Assembly (NCBI RefSeq): GCF_000739815.1 | Contig: NZ_BBJJ01000026.1 | Coordinates: 1 to 64,000, forward strand | DNA length: 64,000 nt | Direction: 5' to 3' | Origin: Paraburkholderia mimosarum LMG 23256 = NBRC 106338 | GTDB taxonomy: Bacteria; Pseudomonadota; Gammaproteobacteria; Burkholderiales; Burkholderiaceae | Part shown: positions 8,781 through 18,082 of the stretch, piece after piece | Layout: each line of letters begins with the position of its first letter | How positions within the stretch are numbered: position 1 is the first letter of the stretch | Program-made: the position numbers and the translations under genes | Notes under the pieces: model-generated | What the model was told of the DNA's origin: nothing | The model's input: the letters and a program-made list of their open reading frames with translations, nothing else | The model's database searches: none

Positions 8781-9653
8781 ATGACCCTTACTCCGCTTTC
8801 CCCCGCCGCCGGCTCCGACGATCTTACCGCGAGCCCTGCCGCCGATGTTGCCGACCGGGCCCGCCGATTCGGCGGAATCGCGCGGCTTTATGGCGCACCG
8901 GCGCTCGACGCGTTCGAGCGCGCCCACATTGCCGTGATCGGCATTGGCGGCGTGGGCTCGTGGGCGGCCGAGGCGCTCGCGCGCAGCGCGATCGGCAAGC
9001 TCACGCTCATCGACCTCGACAACGTGGCCGAGAGCAACACCAACCGCCAGATCCATGCGCTCGACGGCAACTACGGCAAGCCGAAGGTCGAGGCCATGGC
9101 CGAGCGTATCAAGCTCATCGATCCGGCGTGCGATGTGCGGCTCGTCGAGGATTTCGTGGAGCCGTCGAACTTCCAGGCGTTGCTCGGCGGCGGCTTCGAC
9201 TATGTGATCGACGCCATCGACAGCGTGCGGACCAAGACCGCGCTGATCGCCTGGTGCGTCGAGCATCGGGTGCCCCTCATCACGGTGGGCGGCGCGGGCG
9301 GGCAGCTCGACCCCACGCGCATCCGCATCGACGACCTCGCGCTCACGATCCAGGATCCGCTGCTCTCCAAGGTGCGCGGCCAGTTGCGCAAGCAGCATGG
9401 CTTTCCGCGCGGGCCGAAGGCCAGGTTCAAGGTGAGTGCGGTGTATTCGGACGAACCGCTCATCTATCCCGAAGCCGCCGTGTGCGATATCGATCCCGAG
9501 GCCGAGCACGTGAGTACGTCGCCGGGACATCATGGGCCGGTTGGATTGAACTGCGCAGGCTTTGGCTCCAGCGTGTGCGTGACCGCGAGCTTTGGTTTCG
9601 CGGCGGCGTCGTATGTGCTGCGGGCGTTGGCGCATCGCGCCGTGGTGCGCTGA
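8781..9653 (+). CDS. tcdA: tRNA threonylcarbamoyladenosine dehydratase
   Basis: E1-like ATP-dependent enzyme that cyclises t6A37 to ct6A in ANN-decoding tRNAs. The N-terminal part has RRFGGIARLYG, then the nucleotide-binding IGIGGVGSWAAEALARSAIG and LIDLDNVAESNTNRQIHAL, and VIDAIDSVRTK as the core of the adenylation site. The ATG at 8781 gives 290 residues. Codons upstream of it are unlike the family. tsaE, which takes part in making the t6A substrate, lies about 8 kb away in the same window but is not linked. Confidence 0.93.
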   Translation: MTLTPLSPAAGSDDLTASPAADVADRARRFGGIARLYGAPALDAFERAHIAVIGIGGVGSWAAEALARSAIGKLTLIDLDNVAESNTNRQIHALDGNYGKPKVEAMAERIKLIDPACDVRLVEDFVEPSNFQALLGGGFDYVIDAIDSVRTKTALIAWCVEHRVPLITVGGAGGQLDPTRIRIDDLALTIQDPLLSKVRGQLRKQHGFPRGPKARFKVSAVYSDEPLIYPEAAVCDIDPEAEHVSTSPGHHGPVGLNCAGFGSSVCVTASFGFAAASYVLRALAHRAVVR

Positions 9654-9673
9654 CGCCGGGCGGCGGGGACGGA

Positions 9674-9701
9674 CAAAGCGTGCCTCGCGAGGCACGCTTT
9701 G
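9674..9701. terminator. Bidirectional terminator between tcdA and the Crp gene
   Basis: A perfect 28-nt palindrome with 13-bp arms around a CG-rich turn, ending CTTTG on one strand and CAAAG on the other. It lies between the convergent tcdA and Crp/Fnr genes, as expected for a shared terminator. No long T tract follows. Confidence 0.6.
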
Positions 9702-9749
9702 GTGTAGCCGGGGAAACCGGGCTGGCGGACGAGCCCGGCACCAGCCGGC

Positions 9750-10484
9750 TTATTCGACGGCTTCCGCTTCGTGCAGGCGCGGAAGCAGGCGATCGAATTC
9801 GCGGCGCACGAGGCCGTAGCATTCGCAGGCGCGCGCTTCGAGGCGCGTGCGGTCGAGCACGCGAATCTTGCCGCGGCTGTGATGGATCAGGCCTTCGTCG
9901 TGGAGCTTACCGGCCGCTTCCGTGACCCCTTCCCGGCGCACGCCGAGCATGTCGGCGATCAGTTGCTGCGTCACGGTCAGGTCGTTCGAGTCGACGCGGT
10001 CCACTTCGATCAGCAGCCAGCGACACAACTGCTTGCTCAGCGAATGATGACGGTTGCAGGCGGCCGTTTGCGCGACCTGGGTGAGAAGGGCATGCATGTA
10101 AAGGAGCGTGATGCGGCGCAGGAGGTCCGAGCGCGCGAACTGTTGCTTGAGCGCGTGTGCGCTGATGCGATAGGCGAAGCCGGAGCTTTGCACCTGCACG
10201 CGGTTCGGCATGGTTTCGCCCCCGGTCAGCACCGGCACGCCGGTCATGCCTTCACGGCCCACGGCTGCAATTTCGACGGAGCTGCCGTCTTCCATGGTTG
10301 AGAGCATCGAGATGACGGCCGTCGTCGGAAAGTACACGTGATGAATGCGCTGGCCGCAGTCGCAGAGGAGTTGTTCAGTGCGCAGTTGAACGAGCTCGAG
10401 ATGCGGCGCCAATGCCTGCCACTCGTTGGACGGGAGCGCGCCCAGCAAATGGTTGCCGTGCAGATCGGATTGAAGGGTCAACAT
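9750..10484 (-). CDS. Crp/Fnr-family transcriptional regulator
   Basis: A 244-residue protein. The N-terminal cyclic-nucleotide-like beta-barrel domain covers about residues 15-120 (HVYFPTTAVISML, EIAAVGREGMTGVPVL). A long helix follows, then a C-terminal HTH around LTVTQQLIADMLGVRREGVTEAA. There is no Cys cluster for an FeS centre, so it is not a classical FNR. The start was set at the ATG with a GAGGA site; the longer frame adds 38 unlikely residues. It is transcribed away from manC across 716 bp, so it could affect the mannose-nucleotide gene, but that is inference. The ligand is unknown. Confidence 0.85.
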   Translation of the reverse strand: MLTLQSDLHGNHLLGALPSNEWQALAPHLELVQLRTEQLLCDCGQRIHHVYFPTTAVISMLSTMEDGSSVEIAAVGREGMTGVPVLTGGETMPNRVQVQSSGFAYRISAHALKQQFARSDLLRRITLLYMHALLTQVAQTAACNRHHSLSKQLCRWLLIEVDRVDSNDLTVTQQLIADMLGVRREGVTEAAGKLHDEGLIHHSRGKIRVLDRTRLEARACECYGLVRREFDRLLPRLHEAEAVE

Positions 10485-11200
10485 GATTGGTCCTCGCGTG
10501 AAGCGGCGCGCCGCCACCTGTTCTTTGTGATTCCGGTCGCCGAACTTCTTGTTATCGCCGCTACCCGTACGGCTATTCGTTCGTTGCGCCGGCCCCATAA
10601 GCCCCGTAGCGTTTGGCGATCTCGTTTGTCGGCGTCCGCGCCTCGGTGGCCAGCTCTACTTAGCAGGGCTTGTGCCAGCAACGGCGAAAGTGAGGACGCG
10701 TGCGGCTTGGCGAGGTGATAGCTATTTCGGAAGCGACGCAATGCCGCATTTATTGTTTCAGTTTTGTACTGCCTCCGCGCCGCGGTACTTGTGAAGTCAC
10801 CGAAGTTTGTTTTGTCTAACTCTTTGATTTCGTGCGATTTTTTCGTTCTATATGCGGGAGAGCGGAAATGAGTCCTCCCTGAAACATCGTCGAGCGACGG
10901 CCGTGAAGACATTGCACGATGGCCTCTGAGGTGGCGCGGATTCGGTTCAGTTCTGTTGGGGCTTCGCAGACAACTCTCACAGAAACGTTCGGATGTGAAA
11001 CATCACGTCGCGCTGCCGCATTCGCACATCGTGCGTTGCCGCACATAACGACGGCTGAGCCACCAATGGCCAGAAAAAGTTCGTGGCGGTCGCTGCAATC
11101 AATGTGGTTGCGCGAACAGATTCGCCTGATGCGGCTTGTTCAAATGCTAACCGTACCCGACTCAACAACGGCCAGGCGAATTGCTGCGGGAGCGACTCGA
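10485..11200. other. 716-bp non-coding interval upstream of manC and the Crp gene
   Basis: A divergent promoter region with a clear drop in GC around 10740-10870 (T-rich runs near 10800-10850). No convincing gene was found; the short frames inside lack coding character. It probably holds the manC promoter and upstream activator sites, but no sigma-54 or other consensus could be placed with confidence. Confidence 0.5.
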
Positions 11201-12736
11201 ATGAACAACGATGTGACGTCTGCTGGCCTGATGGCCGCGTTCGACAAAGGTGAAGCCGAGCTGATCGTTCAGCCCGTCGTGCTGGCGGGTGGATCCGGCA
11301 CGCGGCTATGGCCGCTTTCGCGCGAACACTGTCCAAAGCAGCTGATCGATCTGCTCGACGGCAAGTCGCTTCTCGAGGCGACCGTGCGGCGCCTCGATGG
11401 CGTGTTCCAGTGCGCCGGCGCCACGCCTTCCGAAATGCACACACAGGTTCGGAAAATTGCGCCCTTTGTCGTGAGCAGCGAGGACCTACGCCATCTGACC
11501 GCGGACCGTCTTGGGCGTAGCGGCTTGCCTGCACGCTTCGTGCTGGAACCGCTCGCGCGAAACACGGCGCCCGCATTGACGGCGGTCGCGCTTGCCGCGA
11601 GCGCTGACGGCGATCCCGTGCTGGTTGTCACGCCAGCTGACCACCTGATTGCCGATGGCGCCGCGTTCGCCGCCGCCCTCGAAGAAGCCGTGATCCATGC
11701 AGCCCGCGGCGCCATTGTCACGCTCGGCGTGCCGCCGCAGCGTGCCGAAACGGGCTACGGCTACATCGGCGCAGGCTTGCCGCTTGGCAGCAGCGGGGCG
11801 CGAAGCATCGAGCATTTTGTGGAGAAGCCCGATGCGGCGCGCGCGGCGAGCTATGTCGAATCGGGCAATTATCTTTGGAACAGTGGCATTTTCGTTGTGC
11901 GTGCATCGGTCTGGCTCGGGGCGATCGCACACAGCAGGCCACTCATCGCGGCGCAGTGCGCGGCGGCTTTCGAACGCGCGGTTTTCGACGCCGACGGCAC
12001 CGTTCATTTGGACCGCGATGCGCTCGCTGCCTGTCCGTCCGATTCGATCGACTACGCTGTGATGGAGTCGGTCGGCGTGAATGCGCGGCTCGCGGGCGTG
12101 GTCGTGCCGCTTCGTTCGGGCTGGTCAGATGTCGGGGCGTGGGATGCACTCTGGCAGGTCTCGGAGAAGGATGAGAACGGCAACGTCGCGCGGGGGCACG
12201 TACTCTTCGAAGACGCGGCGGATACCTTTGCGCACTCGGATGGCCGGCTCGTTGCTTGCGTGGGCGTGCGGAGCATGGTGGTCGTGGAGACGGCGGATGC
12301 TGTGCTCGTTGTCGCGAAGGACCGCGTACAGGACGTCAAGGCGGTGGTCGCCAGACTGAAGGCGCAGCACAGCGAGGTGGCGCGCCAGCACCGGCGCGTG
12401 GAGCGCCCTTGGGGCTGGTACGACTCGGTCGATCAAGGCGAGCGCTTTCAGGTCAAGCGCATCGTTGTGAAGCCGGGTGGTCGGCTCTCACTGCAGATGC
12501 ATCACCACCGCGCGGAGCACTGGACCGTGGTGCGCGGCACGGCGCGCGTGACGCGCGGCGACGAGGTGCTCCTGCTTTCCGAAAACGAATCGACCTATAT
12601 CCCGCTTGGCATGACGCACCGGCTGGAGAATCCGGGCAAGACGGCGCTCGAGATCATCGAGGTGCAGTCGGGTTGCTATCTCGGCGAAGACGACATCGTG
12701 CGTTTCGACGATCAGTACGGTCGCGTTCTGGCATAG
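11201..12736 (+). CDS. manC: Mannose-1-phosphate guanylyltransferase / mannose-6-phosphate isomerase
   Basis: Bifunctional enzyme that makes GDP-mannose for exopolysaccharide. The N-terminal nucleotidyltransferase begins with VLAGGSGTRLWPLSRE and continues with VVTPADHLI and FVEKPDA. The C-terminal type II isomerase cupin, about residues 385-511, has RPWGWYDSV, SLQMHHHRAEHW and YIPLGMTHRLENPG. The ATG at 11201 gives 511 residues with a GGGAG site; the open frame runs 94 codons further upstream but that part is not family-like. It stands apart from the polysaccharide locus at the right end of the window. The long T-rich upstream region suggests regulated expression. Confidence 0.94.
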   Translation: MNNDVTSAGLMAAFDKGEAELIVQPVVLAGGSGTRLWPLSREHCPKQLIDLLDGKSLLEATVRRLDGVFQCAGATPSEMHTQVRKIAPFVVSSEDLRHLTADRLGRSGLPARFVLEPLARNTAPALTAVALAASADGDPVLVVTPADHLIADGAAFAAALEEAVIHAARGAIVTLGVPPQRAETGYGYIGAGLPLGSSGARSIEHFVEKPDAARAASYVESGNYLWNSGIFVVRASVWLGAIAHSRPLIAAQCAAAFERAVFDADGTVHLDRDALAACPSDSIDYAVMESVGVNARLAGVVVPLRSGWSDVGAWDALWQVSEKDENGNVARGHVLFEDAADTFAHSDGRLVACVGVRSMVVVETADAVLVVAKDRVQDVKAVVARLKAQHSEVARQHRRVERPWGWYDSVDQGERFQVKRIVVKPGGRLSLQMHHHRAEHWTVVRGTARVTRGDEVLLLSENESTYIPLGMTHRLENPGKTALEIIEVQSGCYLGEDDIVRFDDQYGRVLA

Positions 12737-12801
12737 CCGGCTGAGCGCAAGACGAGCACGCAATGCGGAGGGCGCGCGCTGCGTCCTCTGCGCGCGCAAA
12801 A

Positions 12802-13650
12802 TCAATTCAACGTCGCACTCAGCTTGCGGCGCCACTCGCTCACGAGCTGCGGCTGGTGCGCCGCGAGGTCGAATACGGAGAGCATGGTCCTGCGGCCCAC
12901 GTCGTCGCGGAACGCGCGGTCGCGCTTGACGATCTCCAGCAGATGCTCGAGCGCGCCCGCGTACTTGCGACGCGCGATCAGCGCGTTCGCCAGATCGAAG
13001 CGCGCTTCGAGATCGCCGGGGTTGGCGGCCACCTGGGCCTCGAGCGCGTCGGTGGGAGGCAGGTCCGCGGCGGCGTCGAGCGCGTCGAGGCGCGTCTTGA
13101 TCGCGTTGAAGCGCGCATCGATACCCTGCGTGGTCCTCGGCGAGAGCAGTTCGACTTCCTTTTGCGCGTCGTCGCTGCGGTTGTCGGCGAGCAGCATCTC
13201 GATCAGATCCATACGCACGTCATCGTTGCCCGGATCGAAGGCGAGCGCGGCCTGCAGCGCTTCATAGGCTTCGTCGCGGCGGCCCTCGGCCAGCGCTTCC
13301 TGCGCGGCTTGGCGCGCGGCTTCGGCGCCGTCGGGGATCAGGCCGTCGAGGAACTGGCGCAGCTGGCCTTCCGGCAGCACGCCCACGAACTGGTCGACCG
13401 CCTGGCGATCCGCGAAGGCCACGACGTGCGGGATGCTGCGTACGCCGAAATGCGCGGCTAGCTCCTGGTTTTCGTCGACATTCACCTTCACGAGCTTCCA
13501 CTTGCCCGCGTATTCGGCCTCGAGCTTTTCGAGCATCGGGCCAAGGCTTTTGCAAGGGCCGCACCAGGGCGCCCAGAAGTCGACGAGCACCGGCGCCAGC
13601 GCCGACGCTTCGATCACGTCTTTTTCGAAAGTGGCGAGAGTGGTGTCCAT
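12802..13650 (-). CDS. cnoX: Thioredoxin-like chaperedoxin (CnoX/YbbN family)
   Basis: The N-terminal thioredoxin fold has DFWAPWCGPCKSLGPML with an intact CGPC pair at about residue 36, and RSIPHVVAFADRQAV. The C-terminal 170 residues are helical TPR-like repeats (ALAFDPGNDDVRMDLIEMLLA, LEARFDLANALIARRKYAGALEHLL). CnoX proteins hold oxidised clients for GroEL/DnaK. E. coli YbbN lacks the CxxC pair, so this protein may keep redox activity. The start at 13650 follows a GAGGA site and gives 282 residues. Confidence 0.9.
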   Translation of the reverse strand: MDTTLATFEKDVIEASALAPVLVDFWAPWCGPCKSLGPMLEKLEAEYAGKWKLVKVNVDENQELAAHFGVRSIPHVVAFADRQAVDQFVGVLPEGQLRQFLDGLIPDGAEAARQAAQEALAEGRRDEAYEALQAALAFDPGNDDVRMDLIEMLLADNRSDDAQKEVELLSPRTTQGIDARFNAIKTRLDALDAAADLPPTDALEAQVAANPGDLEARFDLANALIARRKYAGALEHLLEIVKRDRAFRDDVGRRTMLSVFDLAAHQPQLVSEWRRKLSATLN

Positions 13651-13783
13651 TGCGTCCTCGTTGAGAAATCCGTCATGTCGGTAGTTGGGGACGAAACGCC
13701 GGGATTTCAATCGGCGACTTTTGCGGCCAATTCACCGGCAACCACCGGCAACCAGCGGCACCGGCGGGCACCAGCCGGTACCT

Positions 13784-14665
13784 TCAGCGCGGCTTCTTCT
13801 CCGGCAGCGGAATCCATTCCGTTTCGCCGGGGACATGCCCCATTTCCTGGCGCGTCCATGCCGCCTTGGCGGCTTCGATCTTTTCGCGCGAGCTTGCCAC
13901 GAAATTCCATTCGATGAAGCGCTCGCCTTCGAGCTTCTCCCCGCCGAGAAGCATCACCCGTGCCCCGCCCGCGCTCGACAGCGTGACGGTCTCGCCGGGC
14001 ACCAGCACGGCCATCGTGTGCTGCTCGAGCGGCGTGCCGTCGACGGCGAGGTCGCCTTCCACGAGGTAGACGCCGCGCTCTTCATGCTCCGCGTCGAGCG
14101 CGAGCGCGCTGCCCGGCGTGAAATCTGCTGCCACGTAGAGCGTGCCGGAGAACGTCTCCACCGGCGAAGTCGCTCCGAACGCCGAGCCCGCGATCACCCG
14201 TATGGACACGCCGTTGCGCTCGATCTCGGGCAGCGTCGCGGCGGCGTGATGGAAGAACGACGGTTCCGCGTCTTCGTGATCGAGCGGCAGCGCGACCCAG
14301 GTCTGGATGCCGTGCATGACGAGGCCGGTGGGGCGGTCCTCGTCGGGCGTGCGCTCGGAGTGGACGATGCCGCGCCCGGCCGTCATCCAGTTCACGTCGC
14401 CGGGGACGATCTTCTGGCTGGAACCGATGCTGTCGCGATGCATCAACGCCCCGTCGAACAGGTACGTGACTGTGGCAAGGCCGATATGCGGATGGGGACG
14501 CACGTCGACGCCCGACCCCGGCGCGAGCGTGGCGGGGCCCATGTGATCGAAGAAGATGAACGGGCCGACGAGCCGTGCCGCGAGCGCGGGCAGCACGCGC
14601 CGCACATAGAGATTGCCGATGTCGCGTTGATGAGGCTTGAGAACCGCTTTGATCGATGAGGACAT
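13784..14665 (-). CDS. Pirin family protein
   Basis: A 293-residue bicupin. The N-terminal pirin domain has FIFFDHMGPA, DVRPHPHIGLATVTYLFDG (metal-binding His pair), MTAGRGIVHSE and a GIQTWVALP block. The C-terminal pirin domain follows from about residue 170. Some pirins are quercetin dioxygenases and others act as redox-linked regulators; nothing here tells which. The start is the ATG of MSSSIKAVLKP. It is a single gene, divergent from the EamA transporter. Confidence 0.92.
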   Translation of the reverse strand: MSSSIKAVLKPHQRDIGNLYVRRVLPALAARLVGPFIFFDHMGPATLAPGSGVDVRPHPHIGLATVTYLFDGALMHRDSIGSSQKIVPGDVNWMTAGRGIVHSERTPDEDRPTGLVMHGIQTWVALPLDHEDAEPSFFHHAAATLPEIERNGVSIRVIAGSAFGATSPVETFSGTLYVAADFTPGSALALDAEHEERGVYLVEGDLAVDGTPLEQHTMAVLVPGETVTLSSAGGARVMLLGGEKLEGERFIEWNFVASSREKIEAAKAAWTRQEMGHVPGETEWIPLPEKKPR

Positions 14666-14879
14666 GAGGCTTCCTTGATGGGTCGTACGGCGTAATGGTG
14701 TTGGCGAATCGGTGTTGGGGAAATCGACGCGCAGGCAGCGCGTGAGGCAGGTTGGCGCTCATTCTAACGCCGGCCCTACCGACGTGTGGCTAAGGCGTTG
14801 GCGCCGCGGCGCCCCTCGCGACGAGGCGGTAACATTGCTGACTCGTTTCGCAAGGGTCGACGTAACAGGAGGAGCAGGG

Positions 14880-15776
14880 ATGTCGCCGAAGGACTTGTTG
14901 CTCGCGATGGTGGTGGTGCTGGCTTGGGGTGTGAATTTCGTGGTGATCAAGGTGGGGCTGCACGGCGTGCCGCCGCTTCTGCTCGGCGCGCTGCGCTTCA
15001 TGCTGGCGGCCTTTCCGACGGTGCTGTTCGTGAAGCGTCCGAAAATGCCGCTGCGCTGGTTGATCGCCTACGGCGCGACTATCTCGCTCGGCCAGTTCGC
15101 GTTCCTCTTCACGGCGATGTACGTGGGCATGCCCGCGGGGCTCGCCTCGGTCGTGCTGCAGGCGCAGGCGTTCTTCACGCTCGGCTTCGCGGCGCTCTTC
15201 CTCCACGAACGCTTTCACGCGCAGAACGTGATCGGACTGCTGACCGCGGCTGCCGGCCTCGCGCTGATCGGCCTGGAATCGACCGGGGCCGCCGCGCAAG
15301 GCATGACCATCGCCGGCTTCCTGCTCACGCTGTGCGCGGCCTGCATGTGGGCGCTCGGCAATATCATCACGAAGAAGGTGGGCAAGGTGGATCTCGTCGG
15401 CCTCGTGGTGTGGGGAAGCCTCGTACCGCCGTTGCCGTTCCTGCTGCTTTCGTACTGGATGGAGGGGCCGCAGCGCATCGGGCAGGCGCTCGCGGGCATC
15501 GGCATGACTTCGGTGGGCGCGATCGTCTATCTTGCGTTCGTCGCCACGTTGCTCGGTTATAGCCTGTGGAGCCGCCTGCTCTCGAAATATCCGGCCAGCC
15601 AGGTGGCGCCATTTTCGCTGCTCGTGCCCATCGTCGGGCTGGCCTCGGCATCGCTCCTGCTCGGCGAGCGTCTCACGGCCGCCGAGATCGGCGGCGCCGT
15701 GCTCGTGATGGGCGGCCTCGCCGTCAATGTGTTTGGCGGGTGGGTCAAGCAGCGGGTTGCCGACGCGCGCTCCTGA
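14880..15776 (+). CDS. EamA family (drug/metabolite exporter) membrane protein
   Basis: A 298-residue membrane protein with ten predicted hydrophobic helices in two EamA repeats (LAWGVNFVVIKVGLHGVPPLLLGALRF begins the first, and the repeat restarts near residue 150). The ATG at 14880 follows an AGGAGGAG site. Related proteins export amino acids or their derivatives. The substrate is not predictable here. Confidence 0.88.
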   Translation: MSPKDLLLAMVVVLAWGVNFVVIKVGLHGVPPLLLGALRFMLAAFPTVLFVKRPKMPLRWLIAYGATISLGQFAFLFTAMYVGMPAGLASVVLQAQAFFTLGFAALFLHERFHAQNVIGLLTAAAGLALIGLESTGAAAQGMTIAGFLLTLCAACMWALGNIITKKVGKVDLVGLVVWGSLVPPLPFLLLSYWMEGPQRIGQALAGIGMTSVGAIVYLAFVATLLGYSLWSRLLSKYPASQVAPFSLLVPIVGLASASLLLGERLTAAEIGGAVLVMGGLAVNVFGGWVKQRVADARS

Positions 15777-15860
15777 GCCGGCTCGCCATCCCGTTCCGAA
15801 CCCGGTTTGAATCCCGTTGAATCCACGATTGAACCCGGAATCCCTTAGCGCCAAATGACA

Positions 15861-15891
15861 ACGCCGCGCAGCCCGAAGGCGTGCGCGGCGT
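15861..15891. terminator. Hairpin between convergent EamA gene and amiC
   Basis: A 9-bp GC-rich stem (ACGCCGCGC / GCGCGGCGT) with a 13-nt loop, placed between two convergent genes. No T tract follows on the + strand and only a weak one on the - strand, so termination is plausible but unproven. Confidence 0.4.
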
Positions 15892-15909
15892 GCTCCGGGC
15901 TGCGGGGGG

Positions 15910-17484
15910 TCAGGTCATGCGGCTCTTCGCGAGCGGCGGATTGGCAGCGAAGTAGCGCTTGATCCCCTTGAGGATGGCGTTCGCCATCTTGTCGCGATAG
16001 GCGTCGTCGTTGAGCTTGCTCTCTTCCTCGGGATTGCTGATGAAGGCCGTCTCCACGAGGATCGACGGAATGTCGGGCGCCTTGAGGACCGCGAAGCCCG
16101 CTTGCTCGACGGAGCCCTTGTGCAGCTTGTTGATCTCGCCGACTTCGTCGAGCACGAAGCCGCCGTAGCGCATCGAGTCGCGGATCTGCGCCGTCGTCGA
16201 CATGTCGAAGAGCGCGCGGTTCACGGCGGCGTCGGCCGTTTGCAGGCTGATGCCGCCGATCTGGTCCGACGAGTTTTCCTTGGTCGCCATCCAGCGCGCC
16301 GCCGCGCTCGAGGCGCCGTGCTCCGAAAGCGCGAACACTGACGAGCCGCGCGCGGCGGGCGTGGTGAACGCGTCGGCGTGGATCGAGACGAACAGGTCCG
16401 CGCCCACGCGGCGCGCCTTCTGCACGCGCACGTTCAGCGGCACGAAGAAGTCGGCGTCGCGCGTCATCATCGCGCGCATGTTGGGCTGGGCGTCGATCTT
16501 CGCGCGCAGCTTCTTCGCGATGTCGAGCGCGACGTGCTTCTCGTAGGTGCCCGCGCTGCCGATCGCGCCCGGGTCCTCGCCGCCGTGGCCGGGATCGATC
16601 GCGACGGTGAGCAGGCGCGTGGTGTTGCCCCGGCCGGACTTTGGTGGCGCCGTGAAGCCGTAGCTGTCGTCGGTATTGCCATCGACGTTGCCGCCGTTGT
16701 TACGCTGCGCGACGACGGGCGGCTGCGGCCTGGGCGCGGACTTGCCCGGACGCGGCGCCGCCACGCCAGGCGTCACCGGCGGCACCGGCGGAACCCGCGA
16801 CGAGGAACGCGGCGCGGCGCTCGTGTCGTTCTGCGCATAGCGCTCGAAGAAGGCGTCGCTATTGTCATGCGCGGGCGCATTGGGGCCCGCGAGCGTCGAC
16901 GGCGTGGAAGGCGGCGCGCTGTCCTTCATGGCCTCGTTCGCGTCGAGTTGCTGCTGCTTGCGCTCGGTCTGCGCGAGCAGCTCCATGAGCGGGTCGGGCG
17001 CAACCGCGGGATAGAGGTCGAACACGAGCCGGTACTTGTACGAGCCGATAGGGGCAAGCGTGAACACCTGCGGCTTCACTCCGCCCTTGAGGTCGAACAC
17101 CATGCGCACGACGTGCGGCTGGTACTGGCCCACGCGCACGGCCTGGATCTGCGGATCGTTCGGCGTGATCTTGGAGACGAGGTTCTTGAGCGCATCGTCG
17201 AGATCGAGCCCGCTCAGATCGACGACGAGACGGTCGGGGCCCTGCAGCAATTGCTGCGAGTTCGAGAGCGGCTGGTCCGATTCGATGGTGACGCGCGTGT
17301 AATCGCGCGCGGGCCATACGCGCACGCCGATGACCGAGGCGGCCCACGCGAGGCGCGGCGCCGCAAGACCGAGCACGAGCGTGGAGGCACCCGCCTTCAG
17401 GATCTGCCGGCGGCGCCAGTTGTGCGTGGCGGTGGCGGCCGATTCGATCGAGCGGAACGGTTTGATCAACATCTTTCTAGACAT
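15910..17484 (-). CDS. amiC: N-acetylmuramoyl-L-alanine amidase, Tat-exported
   Basis: Periplasmic amidase that cuts septal peptidoglycan during cell separation. The 524-residue protein begins with a Tat signal (NWRRRQILKAG followed by a hydrophobic run ending AAPRLAWA). An AMIN domain follows at about 50-160 (VIGVRVWPARDYTRVTIESDQPL), then a Pro/Ala-rich linker, then the Amidase_3 zinc domain from about 295 (TVAIDPGHGGEDPGAIG, FVSIHADAF, ILVETAFISNPEE). The start overlaps the end of tsaE by 19 bp, so the two are translationally linked, the usual beta-proteobacterial tsaE-amiC order. Confidence 0.94.
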   Translation of the reverse strand: MSRKMLIKPFRSIESAATATHNWRRRQILKAGASTLVLGLAAPRLAWAASVIGVRVWPARDYTRVTIESDQPLSNSQQLLQGPDRLVVDLSGLDLDDALKNLVSKITPNDPQIQAVRVGQYQPHVVRMVFDLKGGVKPQVFTLAPIGSYKYRLVFDLYPAVAPDPLMELLAQTERKQQQLDANEAMKDSAPPSTPSTLAGPNAPAHDNSDAFFERYAQNDTSAAPRSSSRVPPVPPVTPGVAAPRPGKSAPRPQPPVVAQRNNGGNVDGNTDDSYGFTAPPKSGRGNTTRLLTVAIDPGHGGEDPGAIGSAGTYEKHVALDIAKKLRAKIDAQPNMRAMMTRDADFFVPLNVRVQKARRVGADLFVSIHADAFTTPAARGSSVFALSEHGASSAAARWMATKENSSDQIGGISLQTADAAVNRALFDMSTTAQIRDSMRYGGFVLDEVGEINKLHKGSVEQAGFAVLKAPDIPSILVETAFISNPEEESKLNDDAYRDKMANAILKGIKRYFAANPPLAKSRMT

Positions 17485-18068
17485 GCCTTTCCTGATGCAC
17501 TGTATGCGTAGGCGGTGAGCACGCGGCCGTCGCCGCTTGCGTCCGGCTCGAGCGAAAACACGAGATCGGGCACGCCCAGCAGGCCGCCCGCGCGTTGCGG
17601 CCATTCGACGAGGCACACCGCATCCTGCGCGAAGTATTCGCGAAAGCCCGAGTCCGCCCATTCGGCCGGATCGCTGAAACGGTACAGATCGAAGTGATAG
17701 AGCGGGAGTTCCCCGCTCGGTGTTGCCGCCGTGTACGGCTCGACGAGCGTGTAGGTCGGGCTGCGCACGCGCCCCGTGTGGCCGAGCGCGCGCAGGGTGG
17801 CGCGCACGAGCGACGTTTTGCCCGCACCGAGGTCGCCGTGCAGTTGCACGTGCAGGCCGTGGAAGGGCGGCGTGCCGCGATCTTGCGCGCCGGCTTGTGC
17901 AGCGTTGTGCGCATCGTTCGCGCGCAGCGATTCGAGCGCCTGCGCAAAGCGTGCGCCGAAGGCGTCGGTGGCGGCTGCATCTGCGAGATCGAAACGGCGT
18001 TCGAGAAGAACGTCGGCAGAGCGTTCAAGCGGAAGCGGCGCGTGGTCGTGACCGGGCGTGTCGGGCAT
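17466..18068 (-). CDS. tsaE: tRNA threonylcarbamoyladenosine biosynthesis ATPase TsaE
   Basis: P-loop ATPase needed with TsaB and TsaD for t6A37 of tRNA. The Walker A motif GDLGAGKTSLVR is in a HVQLHGDLGAGKT context at about residue 78, followed by GRVRSPTYTLVEPY and LYHFDLYRFSDPAEW. At 200 residues it is longer than the roughly 155 typical of the family because of an N-terminal extension with an Ala/Asn-rich insert. It is transcribed ahead of amiC and away from queG, only 14 bp apart. Confidence 0.95.
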   Translation of the reverse strand: MPDTPGHDHAPLPLERSADVLLERRFDLADAAATDAFGARFAQALESLRANDAHNAAQAGAQDRGTPPFHGLHVQLHGDLGAGKTSLVRATLRALGHTGRVRSPTYTLVEPYTAATPSGELPLYHFDLYRFSDPAEWADSGFREYFAQDAVCLVEWPQRAGGLLGVPDLVFSLEPDASGDGRVLTAYAYSASGKACLERC

Positions 18069-18082
18069 TCTCGTAAAATGAC

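Noticed and set aside
10599..11200. Upstream extension of manC and other short frames in the divergent interval
   Set aside because: The ManC fold begins right after the ATG at 11201; upstream codons show no conserved features.
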